Shown here: positions 16,412 through 24,662 of the stretch, piece after piece
Layout: each line of letters starts with the position of its first letter
How positions within the stretch are numbered: the stretch's first letter is position 1
NCBI GenBank assembly: GCA_015075375.1
Contig: JABTUM010000003.1
Location: forward strand, 62,001 to 126,000
DNA: 64,000 nucleotides
From: Planctomycetota bacterium
GTDB taxonomy: Bacteria > Planctomycetota > SZUA-567 > H5-PLA8
Direction: 5' to 3'
Program-made: the position numbers and the translations under genes
Notes under the pieces: model-generated
The model's input: the letters and a program-made list of their open reading frames with translations, nothing else
Told to the model about the DNA's origin: nothing
Databases searched by the model: none

Positions 16412-18784
16412 TTAGCGCCGGGGCGGCGGCCGCGTTCCAGCGCCGCCGGGACCTCCACTTGTACCCCCTGGAGGCGGCGGGCGATTCCCGCCGGTGCCGG
16501 TCTGGCCGCCCGGAGGAGGATACGGTGCACCCGGAGGCGGTGGAGGTGGGGCAGGATACCCCGCGCTCCCGGTTGTCCCCTCCTGTTGCTGTGAAGGCGG
16601 ATACGGGCCTTGCGCGGTGGTGCCTTGAGCCGGCTGGCCCTGTGGCGGCGGATTAGGCTGCCCCTGCGCTGCGGGGCCGCTGGGACTTCCCGTCGGACTC
16701 CCCGAAGCCGTGGCACTGGTGGTGATCGCCGTCGTAGCCGGCGGCTTGGGCTTGGGCTCTTCTTCAGGCGGCAGCAGTTTGATCTGCTCCGTGGCCTTGA
16801 TCAATCCGTCCCGCGCGACCTGAATATTCGGTGCTTCAGGCCAAGCGGCGATTGCCGCTTCGAAGGCATTCTTCGCCTTTCGCGGATCATTCCGGCCCAG
16901 GAAGGTATTGCCGTCCCTAAGCTTACTGTTGAACTCGTACTTCTTGTCGTTCAACGCCACGCGTTCTTCGAGCGTCATTTCCCGCTCGACCGGTTCTTTA
17001 GGCTCGGCCGGTTCCGCCGGCGCGGCCTCCGTCTTAGCCGCAGGTTGACTCGTCACCGCATTGGTCTTGGCTTCCGCCGTCTGCTCCGCCGCCAGCATCG
17101 CTTGATGCGCTTCGCGCTTCGCTTCAATCCGTTCGGCGATCCGTTCGCGCGGCAGCTTCGGGCGTTCGGCTTCGAGCGCGGCCGGTTCCTGCGCAACCGG
17201 CGATTCCTTCTGCCCGCCGCGCAGCAACAGCCAGCCCGCGCCGCCCAGCAGCACGACGCCGCCGGCCAGCGCCACCAGCCCCATTGAGGCTCCCGTTTTC
17301 GACGGCGGGGCGCGGCGCGGTTCGGGGCGTCCTTTCGGCGATGCGCCCGCGCCCAACTGCGCCAGCGTGGGTCCGCCGGCAGGTCCCTGATTCGGCGTCG
17401 CTTGCGCGCCCGACCGGCGCAGGCCGCGAGGCGCCTGACCCGGCGCCGGCGTGAGCGGCAAGTCCGGCTGCGGATGCACCGGACGCGCACCCGAGGGACC
17501 GGCCATGAGCGTCGGCTCAAAGCCCGTCGCCGCCGAGACCGCGCCCGGCACAATCGTCGCCAAGCCTTCACGGCACGAGCGCAACGCCTTCAGCAGCGCC
17601 TGAGCATCGGGGTAGCGCTGGTGCGGATCCTTCGCCAGGCACTTCTCCATCAACGCCAGCGTCGAAGCAGACACGTCGGGCCGCAGGTTGCGAACCGGAT
17701 AATGGGCTTCCTGCGCCGTCGCCATCAGAATCTGCATCAACGTCGTCCCGCCGAACGGAGCTTGCCCCACCAGCAGCGCATACAGCGTGGCGCCCATACT
17801 GAAGATGTCCGAGGGCTTTCCGGCGGTCTTGGCATCCATGCTCTGTTCGGGCGACATGTAGCCCGGAGTTCCCATGCAGGCTTGCTGGCCCGTCAGCGTG
17901 CTCCCGCCTGTCTGGTCGCTCGACGCCAAGCCCAGATCGGAGAGTTTCGCCGCTTTGATATCGGGCTGGCCATCTTCTTTGCGCAGCGGGATCAGGATGT
18001 TGTCAGGCTTCACGTCACGGTGGATCACGTTCTCCGCATGCGCCGCGGCCAAGCCTTCCGTCGCCGCGAGCACCAGGTCCAGCGCCATACTTTCGGCCAG
18101 ACCCACCGCGCCTTGCGCCATGCACTCCTTCAAGTATCCGCCCGCCGACTTCGCGCGCACGTACTCCATCACCAGATAGGTCAGTTCCGCGTCTTCGTTT
18201 ACGTCCGTGACCATGACCAGATGCGGCGAACGAATCTTCGCCGCCAGCCGAGCTTCGCGGAAAAAGCGCTGAATCATCAACGGGTCGCGCTGCGCCAAAT
18301 GGAACGGCAGCACTTTGACAGCGACTTCGCATTCCAGCCGCGGATGAATCCCGTAATAGACGGCGCCCATCCCGCCTTGCCCCAGCTTAGAAAGCAGGGG
18401 GATGCCGCCCAAGCTCGGCACCGGTTTGTTCTGGTACACCACGCGCGGCGCGTTGGAAATCAGCGGGTCGCGCGTTAAATCCTGAACCTCGGGGCCCGAA
18501 GTGCTCAACGCCACCGCGTCCGCGCCGCTGGCGGGAACTCCGGCGATCGTCATCTGCGCGCCGCGCGGCAATTCCACCTTTGTTGAAGGCGCATGCGGTT
18601 CCCCGCGTGCAACCGTCGGCGGCAGCGGCGCTTCGGGCCGATTCGTGACCGTGGGAGGCAACGGCGGAGGCGGAACCGCCGGCCGAGTCGGCGGCTGCGG
18701 ACCTCCCGATCCGGGCACTATCGTGGGCGGCAGCCAAGCCGTCGGCAGTTGCGGACCCTTGGGACGGGTCGGTTCGTCACTCAT
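16412..18784 (-). CDS. Transmembrane Hanks-type Ser/Thr protein kinase
   Basis: 790 residues: a Pro-rich N-terminus (~1-110), a kinase domain (~125-405) with GQGGMGAVY, HRDVKPDN and DLG in place of DFG, then a Pro/Ala-rich stretch, one membrane helix near residue 500 (GLVALAGGVVLLGGAGWLLL), an Ala/Glu/Lys coiled or TPR-like segment, and a Pro/Gly-rich extracytoplasmic tail. The catalytic residues look intact, with the APE-like MSPEQ. ATG 18784 is preceded by GAGGAG at 8 nt, better than the GTG at 18793. This planctomycete-style kinase could phosphorylate FHA partners in this region, such as the 21.6-kb activator; that link is inference. Confidence 0.88.
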   Translation of the reverse strand: MSDEPTRPKGPQLPTAWLPPTIVPGSGGPQPPTRPAVPPPPLPPTVTNRPEAPLPPTVARGEPHAPSTKVELPRGAQMTIAGVPASGADAVALSTSGPEVQDLTRDPLISNAPRVVYQNKPVPSLGGIPLLSKLGQGGMGAVYYGIHPRLECEVAVKVLPFHLAQRDPLMIQRFFREARLAAKIRSPHLVMVTDVNEDAELTYLVMEYVRAKSAGGYLKECMAQGAVGLAESMALDLVLAATEGLAAAHAENVIHRDVKPDNILIPLRKEDGQPDIKAAKLSDLGLASSDQTGGSTLTGQQACMGTPGYMSPEQSMDAKTAGKPSDIFSMGATLYALLVGQAPFGGTTLMQILMATAQEAHYPVRNLRPDVSASTLALMEKCLAKDPHQRYPDAQALLKALRSCREGLATIVPGAVSAATGFEPTLMAGPSGARPVHPQPDLPLTPAPGQAPRGLRRSGAQATPNQGPAGGPTLAQLGAGASPKGRPEPRRAPPSKTGASMGLVALAGGVVLLGGAGWLLLRGGQKESPVAQEPAALEAERPKLPRERIAERIEAKREAHQAMLAAEQTAEAKTNAVTSQPAAKTEAAPAEPAEPKEPVEREMTLEERVALNDKKYEFNSKLRDGNTFLGRNDPRKAKNAFEAAIAAWPEAPNIQVARDGLIKATEQIKLLPPEEEPKPKPPATTAITTSATASGSPTGSPSGPAAQGQPNPPPQGQPAQGTTAQGPYPPSQQQEGTTGSAGYPAPPPPPPGAPYPPPGGQTGTGGNRPPPPGGTSGGPGGAGTRPPPRR

Positions 18785-19436
18785 GCCCCGCACTCCTCAA
18801 AGCTATAGCCATACTGCTGTAAGACGACCATACTCAATGATTCCTGCACCATATGCAATAGTCAGGCCCAGGGCAGCTGAAATTAGGAACCTCAGACCCT
18901 TAATTCCTGCGCATGTGCAGCTCAAAGTTGAATGGCGCATGGTTACCCACGCGCCCTTTCCTCCTCATCTTTTAATAGGGGGCCGGTCGAAGAATCCCAC
19001 GCTGTCCTCGACTAGCCACTTGGAGTTTCCCAACTCGATCGCGTGCACCGTCGTCGGGCCCAGCGAGACCAGACTCGTACATTCGAAATGGGTCGCGTTC
19101 TTTAGCGCGTGGAAAGACTTCGGCGCAGGATGCCTTTCTCGGCGTTGCCGCATCCAACGCATACACACCGCTGTCGAAAGAGCCCACAGTCCAAGCATGA
19201 CCTTGTGCAAAATGGACCGACGCCATCGAGCGCGGGCAGGTTTCGGACAACCCACCGATTTTCGGTCGCTTGCGCGGGCTGGTGTCAACCCCGCCGGATT
19301 GCGGCTTACCACTGACACGCCAACCGCTTAGCAGAACGTTTTGCGCTTGGCCCCGACCTTGCCTCGAACCTCTTCGACAGTGCTCGATGCTTGGCAGCAC
19401 CTTTTGAAGTGGGACCCGAGTAAAGGAGATGCCCAA
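18785..19436. other. 652-bp gene-poor region
   Basis: No intact gene is convincing here. It contains the likely kinase promoter area at its left end, a frameshifted relic on the minus strand (18965-19226) and the leader of the DUF6600 gene at the right, ending in AAAGGAG (19422-19428). Base composition in the first 200 bp is more AT-rich than the flanking genes. Confidence 0.5.
18965..19226 (-). pseudogene. Frameshifted fragment, beta-propeller-like
   Basis: Reading the minus strand, one frame gives GHAWTVGSFDSGVYALDAAT (19200-19140 area), which looks like a WD40/PQQ-type repeat. The next frame then gives a plausible C-terminus, NATHFECTSLVSLG... ending IKR and a stop at 18965. The two pieces read as one protein if a single base was lost or gained near 19115-19131. 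No ribosome binding site or full-length frame exists. I take it as the 3' end of a decayed gene; chance similarity cannot be excluded. Confidence 0.4.
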
Positions 19437-21104
19437 ATGCATAGATCAACCCCTTGGGCTTGGCCCTTGTTGCTGATCGTCGGCGCGGGAAGCGCGTTCG
19501 CTTCCGAAGGCGTCGACGACATCGTGAAACTCGAGGAGGCCGGCGTCAGCGACGACGTGCAGCTCGCATACGTCCAGAACTCCTCCATTGCCTACGATCC
19601 AACCTCCGAAGAGATCGAAAGGCTCGAACAGGCCGGCGTTTCGGCCTCGGTGATCGTCGCCATGATCGAACGCGGCGAGAAGGCGGACGCGCGAGCGGCC
19701 GCCGGAAGCCAAGGCGAACTCCGAGCCGCGGCTTCCAGTCCGGAAGAAACGGTCATGACCCGTGGCGCCGAACCGCAGCCGCAGGTTCCGCCGCCGGTTT
19801 ACAATGACGATGTCTCCGTATCCGCCGCCGTCTCGTACGTACCGCCGGGCGGCGAGATGGACGTCAGCTTCTTTTACGGCTCGCTAGCGCCGTACGGGAG
19901 CTGGCATCGTATCGACGGCTACGGCTATGCGTGGCGGCCCAACGTCACAATCACCGTCACCGACTGGCAGCCTTACTGCAACGACGGCCATTGGGTCTGG
20001 ACCGACCATGGCTGGTACTGGGAAAGCAGTTACCCGTGGGGCTGGGCTGCGTTCCATTACGGCCGCTGGCACCATCACCATCACCACGGCTGGGTCTGGA
20101 TCCCGGGTACGACCTGGGGCCCGGCGTGGGTCGACTGGCGGCATTCCGACGAATACTACGGCTGGGCGCCACTCCCGCCGGAAGCACACTTCCGCGCCGG
20201 GGTGGGAATCACCTTCGGCAGCGGCGACGTCCGCGTCGGGCTCGGTTTCGGTTTGGCTGCCGACGCCTACACCTTCGTGCCGGTCGGAGCCTTCCTGGAA
20301 CGCGACTACCACCGCCATCGCGTGCCGCGGCGAAACGTAACCAACGTCTACAACCGCACTACGGTGGTGAACAACACCTATGTCTACAACGACAACCGCG
20401 TGATCAATCGCGGCATCCCCGTCGATAACGTGCGCCGCAGAACGCGGGCCAACATCGAGACCGTGCAAGTCACCAGCATGAGCGCTTCCGAAGGCCAGGC
20501 CCTGACGCGGGCAGAACGGCGCGAGCAGAATCGCATCGAAGTTTTCAGGCCGGCGGTCCGCGAAGGCGCCCGGCAGGAACCGGCCGCCGCCGCGGCTACG
20601 TACCGTACCCGTGCCGCCGAACGGCGTGAAGCCCGAGCGGCTCAACGCCTGGAAGCCTCGAAGGAACGCCGCGAGCGTATTCAGGATCGCCGCGAAGACG
20701 CCCGCGAGCGCCAGCAAGAAGCGGCGCAAGACCGCCGTGAGAATGCCGCCGAGCGCCGCGAGGATGCGTCCGAACGGCGTCAGGAAGCCGCGCAGGAACG
20801 CCGCGAAGATGCGGCACAGCGCGAAAGCGCGCAACAAGAACGCCTGGAACAGCTCAAGCGCCAACGCGAAGAAAAGCGCGAGGGCGTCCAGGAGCGCCGC
20901 GAGGACGCGTCCGAGCGGCGTCAGGAAGCCACGCAAGAACGCCGGCAGGAGGCCGCACGGCGTCAGAGTGAACGCCAAGGGGCGCAGCAGCAGCGCCAGC
21001 AGCAGGCCGAACGGCGCCGCCAGGAAGCCGCCCAAAAAGCGCAAGAACGGGAAGCAGACGGCATACAAGGCAAGCCGGTCCAGAAGAAAGGCCGACGGCG
21101 CTAA
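19437..21104 (+). CDS. Secreted DUF6600-type protein with long Arg/Glu/Ala helix
   Basis: 555 residues with a clear signal peptide (WPLLLIVGAGSAFAS). Residues ~25-80 hold two copies of a short helical unit (VDDIVKLEEAGVSDDV and EEIERLEQAGVSASVIVAMI). A Trp/Tyr/His-rich DUF6600-like domain (~135-290) follows, with YGSWHRIDGYGYAWRP and a natural run of six His. The last ~170 residues are Arg/Glu/Gln/Ala-rich repeats (ERREDASERRQEAAQ type), probably a long charged helix. AAAGGAG sits 8 nt before ATG 19437. It is followed by a small gene whose product shares the N-terminal unit. The biochemical role is unknown; the DUF6600 label is from memory of its aromatic motif. Confidence 0.75.
   Translation: MHRSTPWAWPLLLIVGAGSAFASEGVDDIVKLEEAGVSDDVQLAYVQNSSIAYDPTSEEIERLEQAGVSASVIVAMIERGEKADARAAAGSQGELRAAASSPEETVMTRGAEPQPQVPPPVYNDDVSVSAAVSYVPPGGEMDVSFFYGSLAPYGSWHRIDGYGYAWRPNVTITVTDWQPYCNDGHWVWTDHGWYWESSYPWGWAAFHYGRWHHHHHHGWVWIPGTTWGPAWVDWRHSDEYYGWAPLPPEAHFRAGVGITFGSGDVRVGLGFGLAADAYTFVPVGAFLERDYHRHRVPRRNVTNVYNRTTVVNNTYVYNDNRVINRGIPVDNVRRRTRANIETVQVTSMSASEGQALTRAERREQNRIEVFRPAVREGARQEPAAAAATYRTRAAERREARAAQRLEASKERRERIQDRREDARERQQEAAQDRRENAAERREDASERRQEAAQERREDAAQRESAQQERLEQLKRQREEKREGVQERREDASERRQEATQERRQEAARRQSERQGAQQQRQQQAERRRQEAAQKAQEREADGIQGKPVQKKGRRR
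20759..20945 (+). repeat. Internal direct repeat coding the charged helix
   Basis: Two ~44-bp stretches beginning near 20759 and 20899 (sharing cgtccga-cggcgtcaggaag) are nearly identical and 140 bp apart, each coding a DASERRQEA-type unit. They point to expansion of the helix by duplication inside the gene. Confidence 0.6.
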
Positions 21105-21113
21105 CTCCACCAT

Positions 21114-21142
21114 GCGCCGGGCGGGAAAAGCCCGCCCGGCGC
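21114..21142 (+). promoter_or_regulatory. Perfect 12-bp stem-loop between paired genes
   Basis: gcgccgggcggg (21114-21125) and cccgcccggcgc (21131-21142) pair perfectly around an aaaag loop. It lies 10 nt after the DUF6600 stop and 12 nt before the next AAGGAG. No T-run follows, so a processing or mRNA-stability hairpin is more likely than a standard intrinsic terminator. Confidence 0.6.
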
Positions 21143-21167
21143 CGGAACGAGCATAAGGAGAACTCGA

Positions 21168-21488
21168 ATGAAACGCGGCATGCAAGCGCTCCTGCTCGCC
21201 GGAGCGATCCTGATGGCGGGCCTCACCTTCTTAGTATGGACCAGCCAGGCCGCCGACCCGCAAGCCGTAGCCACCATGGCACAGAAGGGGGCAAGCGAAA
21301 ACGAGATGCTGGAAGCCGTCCTGAAAACCCCCGGCACCTTTGCACTCAGCGCCGACGACATCATCCGTCTCAAACAGGCCGAGGTGCCTGACACGGTGGT
21401 GATCGCGATGCTCGAGAAGAAGGACCGCTCCGAATCCGATGCCGCGCCGGGGGCCGGAGCGGAGGTATCCGAACAGCCGGCGCCGTAA
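21168..21488 (+). CDS. Small exported or membrane-anchored protein sharing the DUF6600 partner's helical module
   Basis: 106 residues: an N-terminal hydrophobic segment (MQALLLAGAILMAGLTFLVW), then ADPQAVATMAQKGASENEML and ADDIIRLKQAEVPDTVVIAM. This is the same repeated helical unit seen near the N-terminus of the preceding protein (D-I-x-x-L-x-x-A-x-V-x-x-x-V-I-x-A-M). AAGGAG at 21154-21159 is well placed before ATG 21168. The shared module and spacing suggest the two products act in one complex or respond to the same partner. No known function. Confidence 0.75.
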   Translation: MKRGMQALLLAGAILMAGLTFLVWTSQAADPQAVATMAQKGASENEMLEAVLKTPGTFALSADDIIRLKQAEVPDTVVIAMLEKKDRSESDAAPGAGAEVSEQPAP

Positions 21489-21621
21489 CCTATCGAAACG
21501 AGGCGCGAGAGCCTTATCTCTGCAAGGCGCCTTCCCGAGCGCTTCCGCTCACCCCGGAAGCGCCGTACTATTTTCCGGCCGCCGTTCGCTAGCGTTTAAT
21601 CCCGTTCGGCATAGGATGCGT

Positions 21622-23553
21622 ATGCCGCCATTGCGGATTGTAATGGCCGGGGCCGCTGCTTATATGTTTGCACTCCATATACTCAAGGACGGTATCAGCA
21701 CGTCCTACGCGCTTAAGGACGGCAACCGCTGGAGGATCGGCCGCCATCCTCCGTGCGAAATTCTGGTTGCCGATAAGCGTATCTCCGGCGAGCACGCCGA
21801 GATCCTGCTCGAAAACGGGTCCTTGCGCCTGCGCCGAACCAAAGGGCGCATGGCCATCAGCCTTGACGGACAAGTCGTCGACGACGCCGAACTCGCCGAC
21901 GGCTCCAGCTTCGACATCGGCGAAACCAATTTCACCGTCGTGCGCACCCACGAGGGGATGAACCTCTTCGACGCCCGCTCCATGCTGAAAGGATACGGAA
22001 CGCCGGCCCCCGCCGCACCGGCCGCCGCGGCCGGCGGGCTCACCGAAGAAGAGACCCACCAACTCGCGTCGCGCAGCAGCGCGATGATCGACTCGCCCTC
22101 GCGCCTGCTCGCCCAGCTCGTCTCGCTCCTGCACCGCGCCGAAGACCTGGAGAGCCTCACGCGCATGGTCCTCGAGATGGCCTGCCAGCGCTTGGGCGCT
22201 CAGCGCGGACTGATCGCGCGCTTCGAAGACGCGGATAACCTCGTCGTCGTCGGCACCCAGGGCATGGACGCCCAGGCCCCCATCGCCGAACTGATCTCCA
22301 CCTCCGTGCTCAAACAGATCGTCGACGGGCGACGGGCCGTTTCCATCGGCCGCAAGAGCGACGCCGATTCCAAGATCATGCTCAGCAAGAGCATCGCGAA
22401 GAACAGGATCACCGCCATCGCCTGCACCCCCGTATTCGACAGCGGCGGCGAATTGCGCCATCTGCTCTACGTCGACAACCAGGAACGCGAGTCCGAGTTC
22501 TCTGTGCGCGACACCGAACTGCTCGTTTGGCTCGGGCAGACCTACAGTCTGCTTTACGAGAACATCGAGATGGGCCGGCGCCTGCAGATGGAGGTCGCCG
22601 AACTCAAGCGCTCCGCCGTACGCGACGCCGAAGTGATTGCCGAATCGCCGCCCATGGTCCTGCTGCTCGAACGCGTCCGCAAGGCCGCCGCCAGCGAGGC
22701 CAACGTCCTCATCCTCGGCGAAAGCGGTTCCGGCAAGGAACACATCGCCCGTCTCATCCACAAGCAGTCGCCGCGCGAGGCCAAACCCGTCGTTGCCCGG
22801 AATTGCGCCGCGATCCCCGAGAATCTCTTCGAATCCGAGATGTTCGGGCACAAGAAAGGCTCGTTCTCCGGCGCAAACACCGACCGCAGCGGCGCCTTCC
22901 TGGAAGCCGACGGCGGCACCCTTTTCCTCGACGAGATCGGCGACCTCGATTACGCGCTCCAGACCAAACTGCTCCGAGCGATTCAGGAAAAGAAGATCCG
23001 GCCCGTCGGCAGCGACACTGAAATTCCCGTCAGCGTTCGGCTCGTCACCGCCACCAACAAGGATCTCCGCGAGGCGTGCAAGGAGAAGACCTTCCGCGAG
23101 GACCTCTTCTTCCGCATCTCCACCGTGATCCTCGACGTCCCCCCGCTGCGCGAACGCCCCGAAGACATCCGCGCGCTGGCGCGCCATTTCATGCAGACGC
23201 TCGGCGGCGGCCGGCGTACGCTCTCACCCGCGGCTGAAGCCAAATTGCTCTCCTATGCCTGGCCCGGAAACGTCCGCGAACTGCTGGGCATCCTCGAACA
23301 GGCCATCATTTTTTCCGCCGGCACCGAGATCACTCCCGACGATCTCAGCCTCCCCGTCTCCGAAGCCGATACCATTCCGCTCGGGGACGATTCCCTCGCC
23401 GAAGTCGAACGCCGTCACATCCTCCAGGTGCTCCAGCGCTGTCACGGTAACAAAACCGAAGCCGCGCGCATGTTGGGCATCGCCCGAAGCACCCTCGTCC
23501 TTAAACTCAAAGCGTATGACGGCTCCTCCGCCATGAAACGCGCCAACGGCTGA
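21622..23553 (+). CDS. FHA-GAF-AAA+ sigma54-type transcription activator
   Basis: 643 residues. FHA domain at ~15-105 with canonical RIGRHPPC and ISGEHAEI; GAF-like domain at ~165-315; AAA+ domain with Walker A GESGSGKEH (~364-372), Walker B GGTLFLDEIGDL (~430) and the arginine-finger region REDLFFRI; Fis-type HTH at ~591-631 (GNKTEAARMLGIARSTLVLK). The sigma54-contact loop reads GSFSGA instead of GAFTGA. ATG 21622 has AGGA 5 nt upstream; ATG 21616 and 21664 are alternatives. The FHA head suggests control by Thr phosphorylation, for example by a kinase in this window (inference). The downstream gap carries a -24/-12-like element and a dyad, so the FAS1 genes are the likely targets. Confidence 0.85.
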   Translation: MPPLRIVMAGAAAYMFALHILKDGISTSYALKDGNRWRIGRHPPCEILVADKRISGEHAEILLENGSLRLRRTKGRMAISLDGQVVDDAELADGSSFDIGETNFTVVRTHEGMNLFDARSMLKGYGTPAPAAPAAAAGGLTEEETHQLASRSSAMIDSPSRLLAQLVSLLHRAEDLESLTRMVLEMACQRLGAQRGLIARFEDADNLVVVGTQGMDAQAPIAELISTSVLKQIVDGRRAVSIGRKSDADSKIMLSKSIAKNRITAIACTPVFDSGGELRHLLYVDNQERESEFSVRDTELLVWLGQTYSLLYENIEMGRRLQMEVAELKRSAVRDAEVIAESPPMVLLLERVRKAAASEANVLILGESGSGKEHIARLIHKQSPREAKPVVARNCAAIPENLFESEMFGHKKGSFSGANTDRSGAFLEADGGTLFLDEIGDLDYALQTKLLRAIQEKKIRPVGSDTEIPVSVRLVTATNKDLREACKEKTFREDLFFRISTVILDVPPLRERPEDIRALARHFMQTLGGGRRTLSPAAEAKLLSYAWPGNVRELLGILEQAIIFSAGTEITPDDLSLPVSEADTIPLGDDSLAEVERRHILQVLQRCHGNKTEAARMLGIARSTLVLKLKAYDGSSAMKRANG

Positions 23554-23567
23554 ATCTCGTCGCCCCC

Positions 23568-23580
23568 TCCGATTATCGGA
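23568..23580. promoter_or_regulatory. Candidate activator-binding dyad
   Basis: TCCGAT-T-ATCGGA is a perfect 6-1-6 inverted repeat lying ~107 bp upstream of the -24 element, within the usual distance for enhancer sites of sigma54 activators. Assignment to the adjacent activator is inference from position. Confidence 0.45.
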
Positions 23581-23679
23581 CGCCGGACACTTTTCCGTAC
23601 CGCTTCCCCGATTCTTCGTCGTTCGCGCATCTCCTTGCGCTTCTTTCCATTGTGGTTTGATCGCCGAGGAACGGCCGGT

Positions 23680-23695
23680 TGGCACCGCGCTCGCT
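23680..23695 (+). promoter_or_regulatory. Candidate sigma54 (-24/-12) promoter for FAS1 genes
   Basis: TGGCACC-GCGC-TCGCT matches the consensus TGGCACG-N4-TTGCW with the invariant GG and GC exactly 10 bp apart; mismatches are one base in each half. It lies ~165 nt upstream of ATG 23859 and directly follows a sigma54-type activator gene. Confidence 0.5.
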
Positions 23696-23858
23696 TGGTG
23701 AACTACCGCCTGTATCGCCAACGCCGTAATAGTTCGTATCCGAACGGCATGGCGAAGGCGCGCGGAGCATGGCGCTTATGCCAAGCCAGGCGCTGGATGT
23801 ATCCAGTCGGCCGAGCGCGCGCCTTCGACTTATTTGAAACTCGAACGGAGGACTTGAC

Positions 23859-24530
23859 ATGAAGATCGCCATCGTTGTCCTGACCGTACTCCTCGTCGCC
23901 GGCGGGATCTGGACCATGCGCGCACAGGAAGGGCAGTCCCAGCCGCCCGCCGAACCCGCCGCTCAGCCCGACCGGTCCATGCTGGAGATGCTCCAGAAAG
24001 ACGGGCACTACAAGATTCTCCTCGCCGCGCTTAACGGCACCGAACTGGAAAAAACGCTCGCCGGCAAAGGGCGCTACACCTTCTTTGCGCCCCGCGACGA
24101 AGCCTTCGAACGCGTCCCCGATCTGAGCAAACTGCTGGACGACGCGCCGCGCCTCCAGGCCGTGCTCAACCGCCACCTGCTCGACGGGCTGGCGCTCGAA
24201 ACCAAGGCGCTGCGCGATCTGCGCAGGCTCACCCCCAAGCAGGGCGAAGAACTGGAAGTCAGCGGCGGTAAGGAAGGGAAGCCCATCGAGATCAATGACG
24301 CCAAGATCCTGGCCCCCGACGGGAAGGCCAGCAACGGGATCCTTCACGGCATCGACCACGTGCTGATGAAGAACAACGACTCCATGCTCCGTGAAGCCGG
24401 CGCCGCCGTCGAGCGCGGCATCAAGAAGGGCGTCGAGGACGTCAAGAATGCCTTCAAGACCGACGAACAGGAGAAGGAAGCACCGGCCGCGGACGAAAAG
24501 ACCGCTCCGGCGGAACAGCCCGCCGAATAG
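23859..24530 (+). CDS. Secreted fasciclin (FAS1) domain protein
   Basis: 223 residues: an N-terminal signal or anchor (AIVVLTVLLVAGGIW), a FAS1 domain (~45-165) with YTFFAPRDEAFERVP and the closing ASNGILHGIDHVLM, then a charged helical C-terminus rich in Glu/Lys/Ala. FAS1 domains mediate adhesion or matrix binding. GGAGG precedes the ATG. The next gene encodes a second FAS1 protein, so this is a tandem pair, probably transcribed from the -24/-12 element upstream. Confidence 0.88.
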   Translation: MKIAIVVLTVLLVAGGIWTMRAQEGQSQPPAEPAAQPDRSMLEMLQKDGHYKILLAALNGTELEKTLAGKGRYTFFAPRDEAFERVPDLSKLLDDAPRLQAVLNRHLLDGLALETKALRDLRRLTPKQGEELEVSGGKEGKPIEINDAKILAPDGKASNGILHGIDHVLMKNNDSMLREAGAAVERGIKKGVEDVKNAFKTDEQEKEAPAADEKTAPAEQPAE

Positions 24531-24577
24531 CGCAGCTTGAAAGCCCGCCACCCACCCCCCGGAGTGGTGGCCGGACG

Positions 24578-24613
24578 GCTCCGGACCGCGTCGCCCACTA
24601 CGCGGTCCGGAGC
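24578..24613 (+). promoter_or_regulatory. Perfect 13-bp stem-loop between the FAS1 genes
   Basis: gctccggaccgcg (24578-24590) and cgcggtccggagc (24601-24613) pair perfectly around a 10-nt loop. It sits between the two FAS1 genes, 37 nt before the AAGGAG of the second. There is no T-run, so an mRNA-processing or stability element is favoured over a terminator. Confidence 0.6.
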
Positions 24614-24662
24614 GTCCGATTCGCGATCCGAGCCACGGACGACGGAATCAAGGAGAATGGAC

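Larger units (their letters stand above)
23554..23858. other. 305-bp intergenic region between activator and FAS1 genes
   Basis: No credible gene (a 75-codon frame at 23635 lacks a ribosome binding site and family features). It holds a 13-bp dyad (23568-23580), a candidate sigma54 promoter (23680-23695) and a GGAGG ribosome binding site just before 23859. Confidence 0.55.

Noticed and set aside
19392-19408. TGGCAGCACCTTTTGA before the DUF6600 gene as a second sigma54 promoter.
   Set aside because: The spacing between the GG and GC/TG elements is off by one and the -12 lacks GC.
20079-20096. Six consecutive histidines that look like a cloning tag.
   Set aside because: They are flanked by further Trp/His/Gly-rich sequence typical of DUF6600 proteins, so they are natural.
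23635-23862. A 75-codon frame between the activator and FAS1 genes.
   Set aside because: No ribosome binding site, unusual Arg/Trp-rich composition, and it overlaps the candidate promoter.
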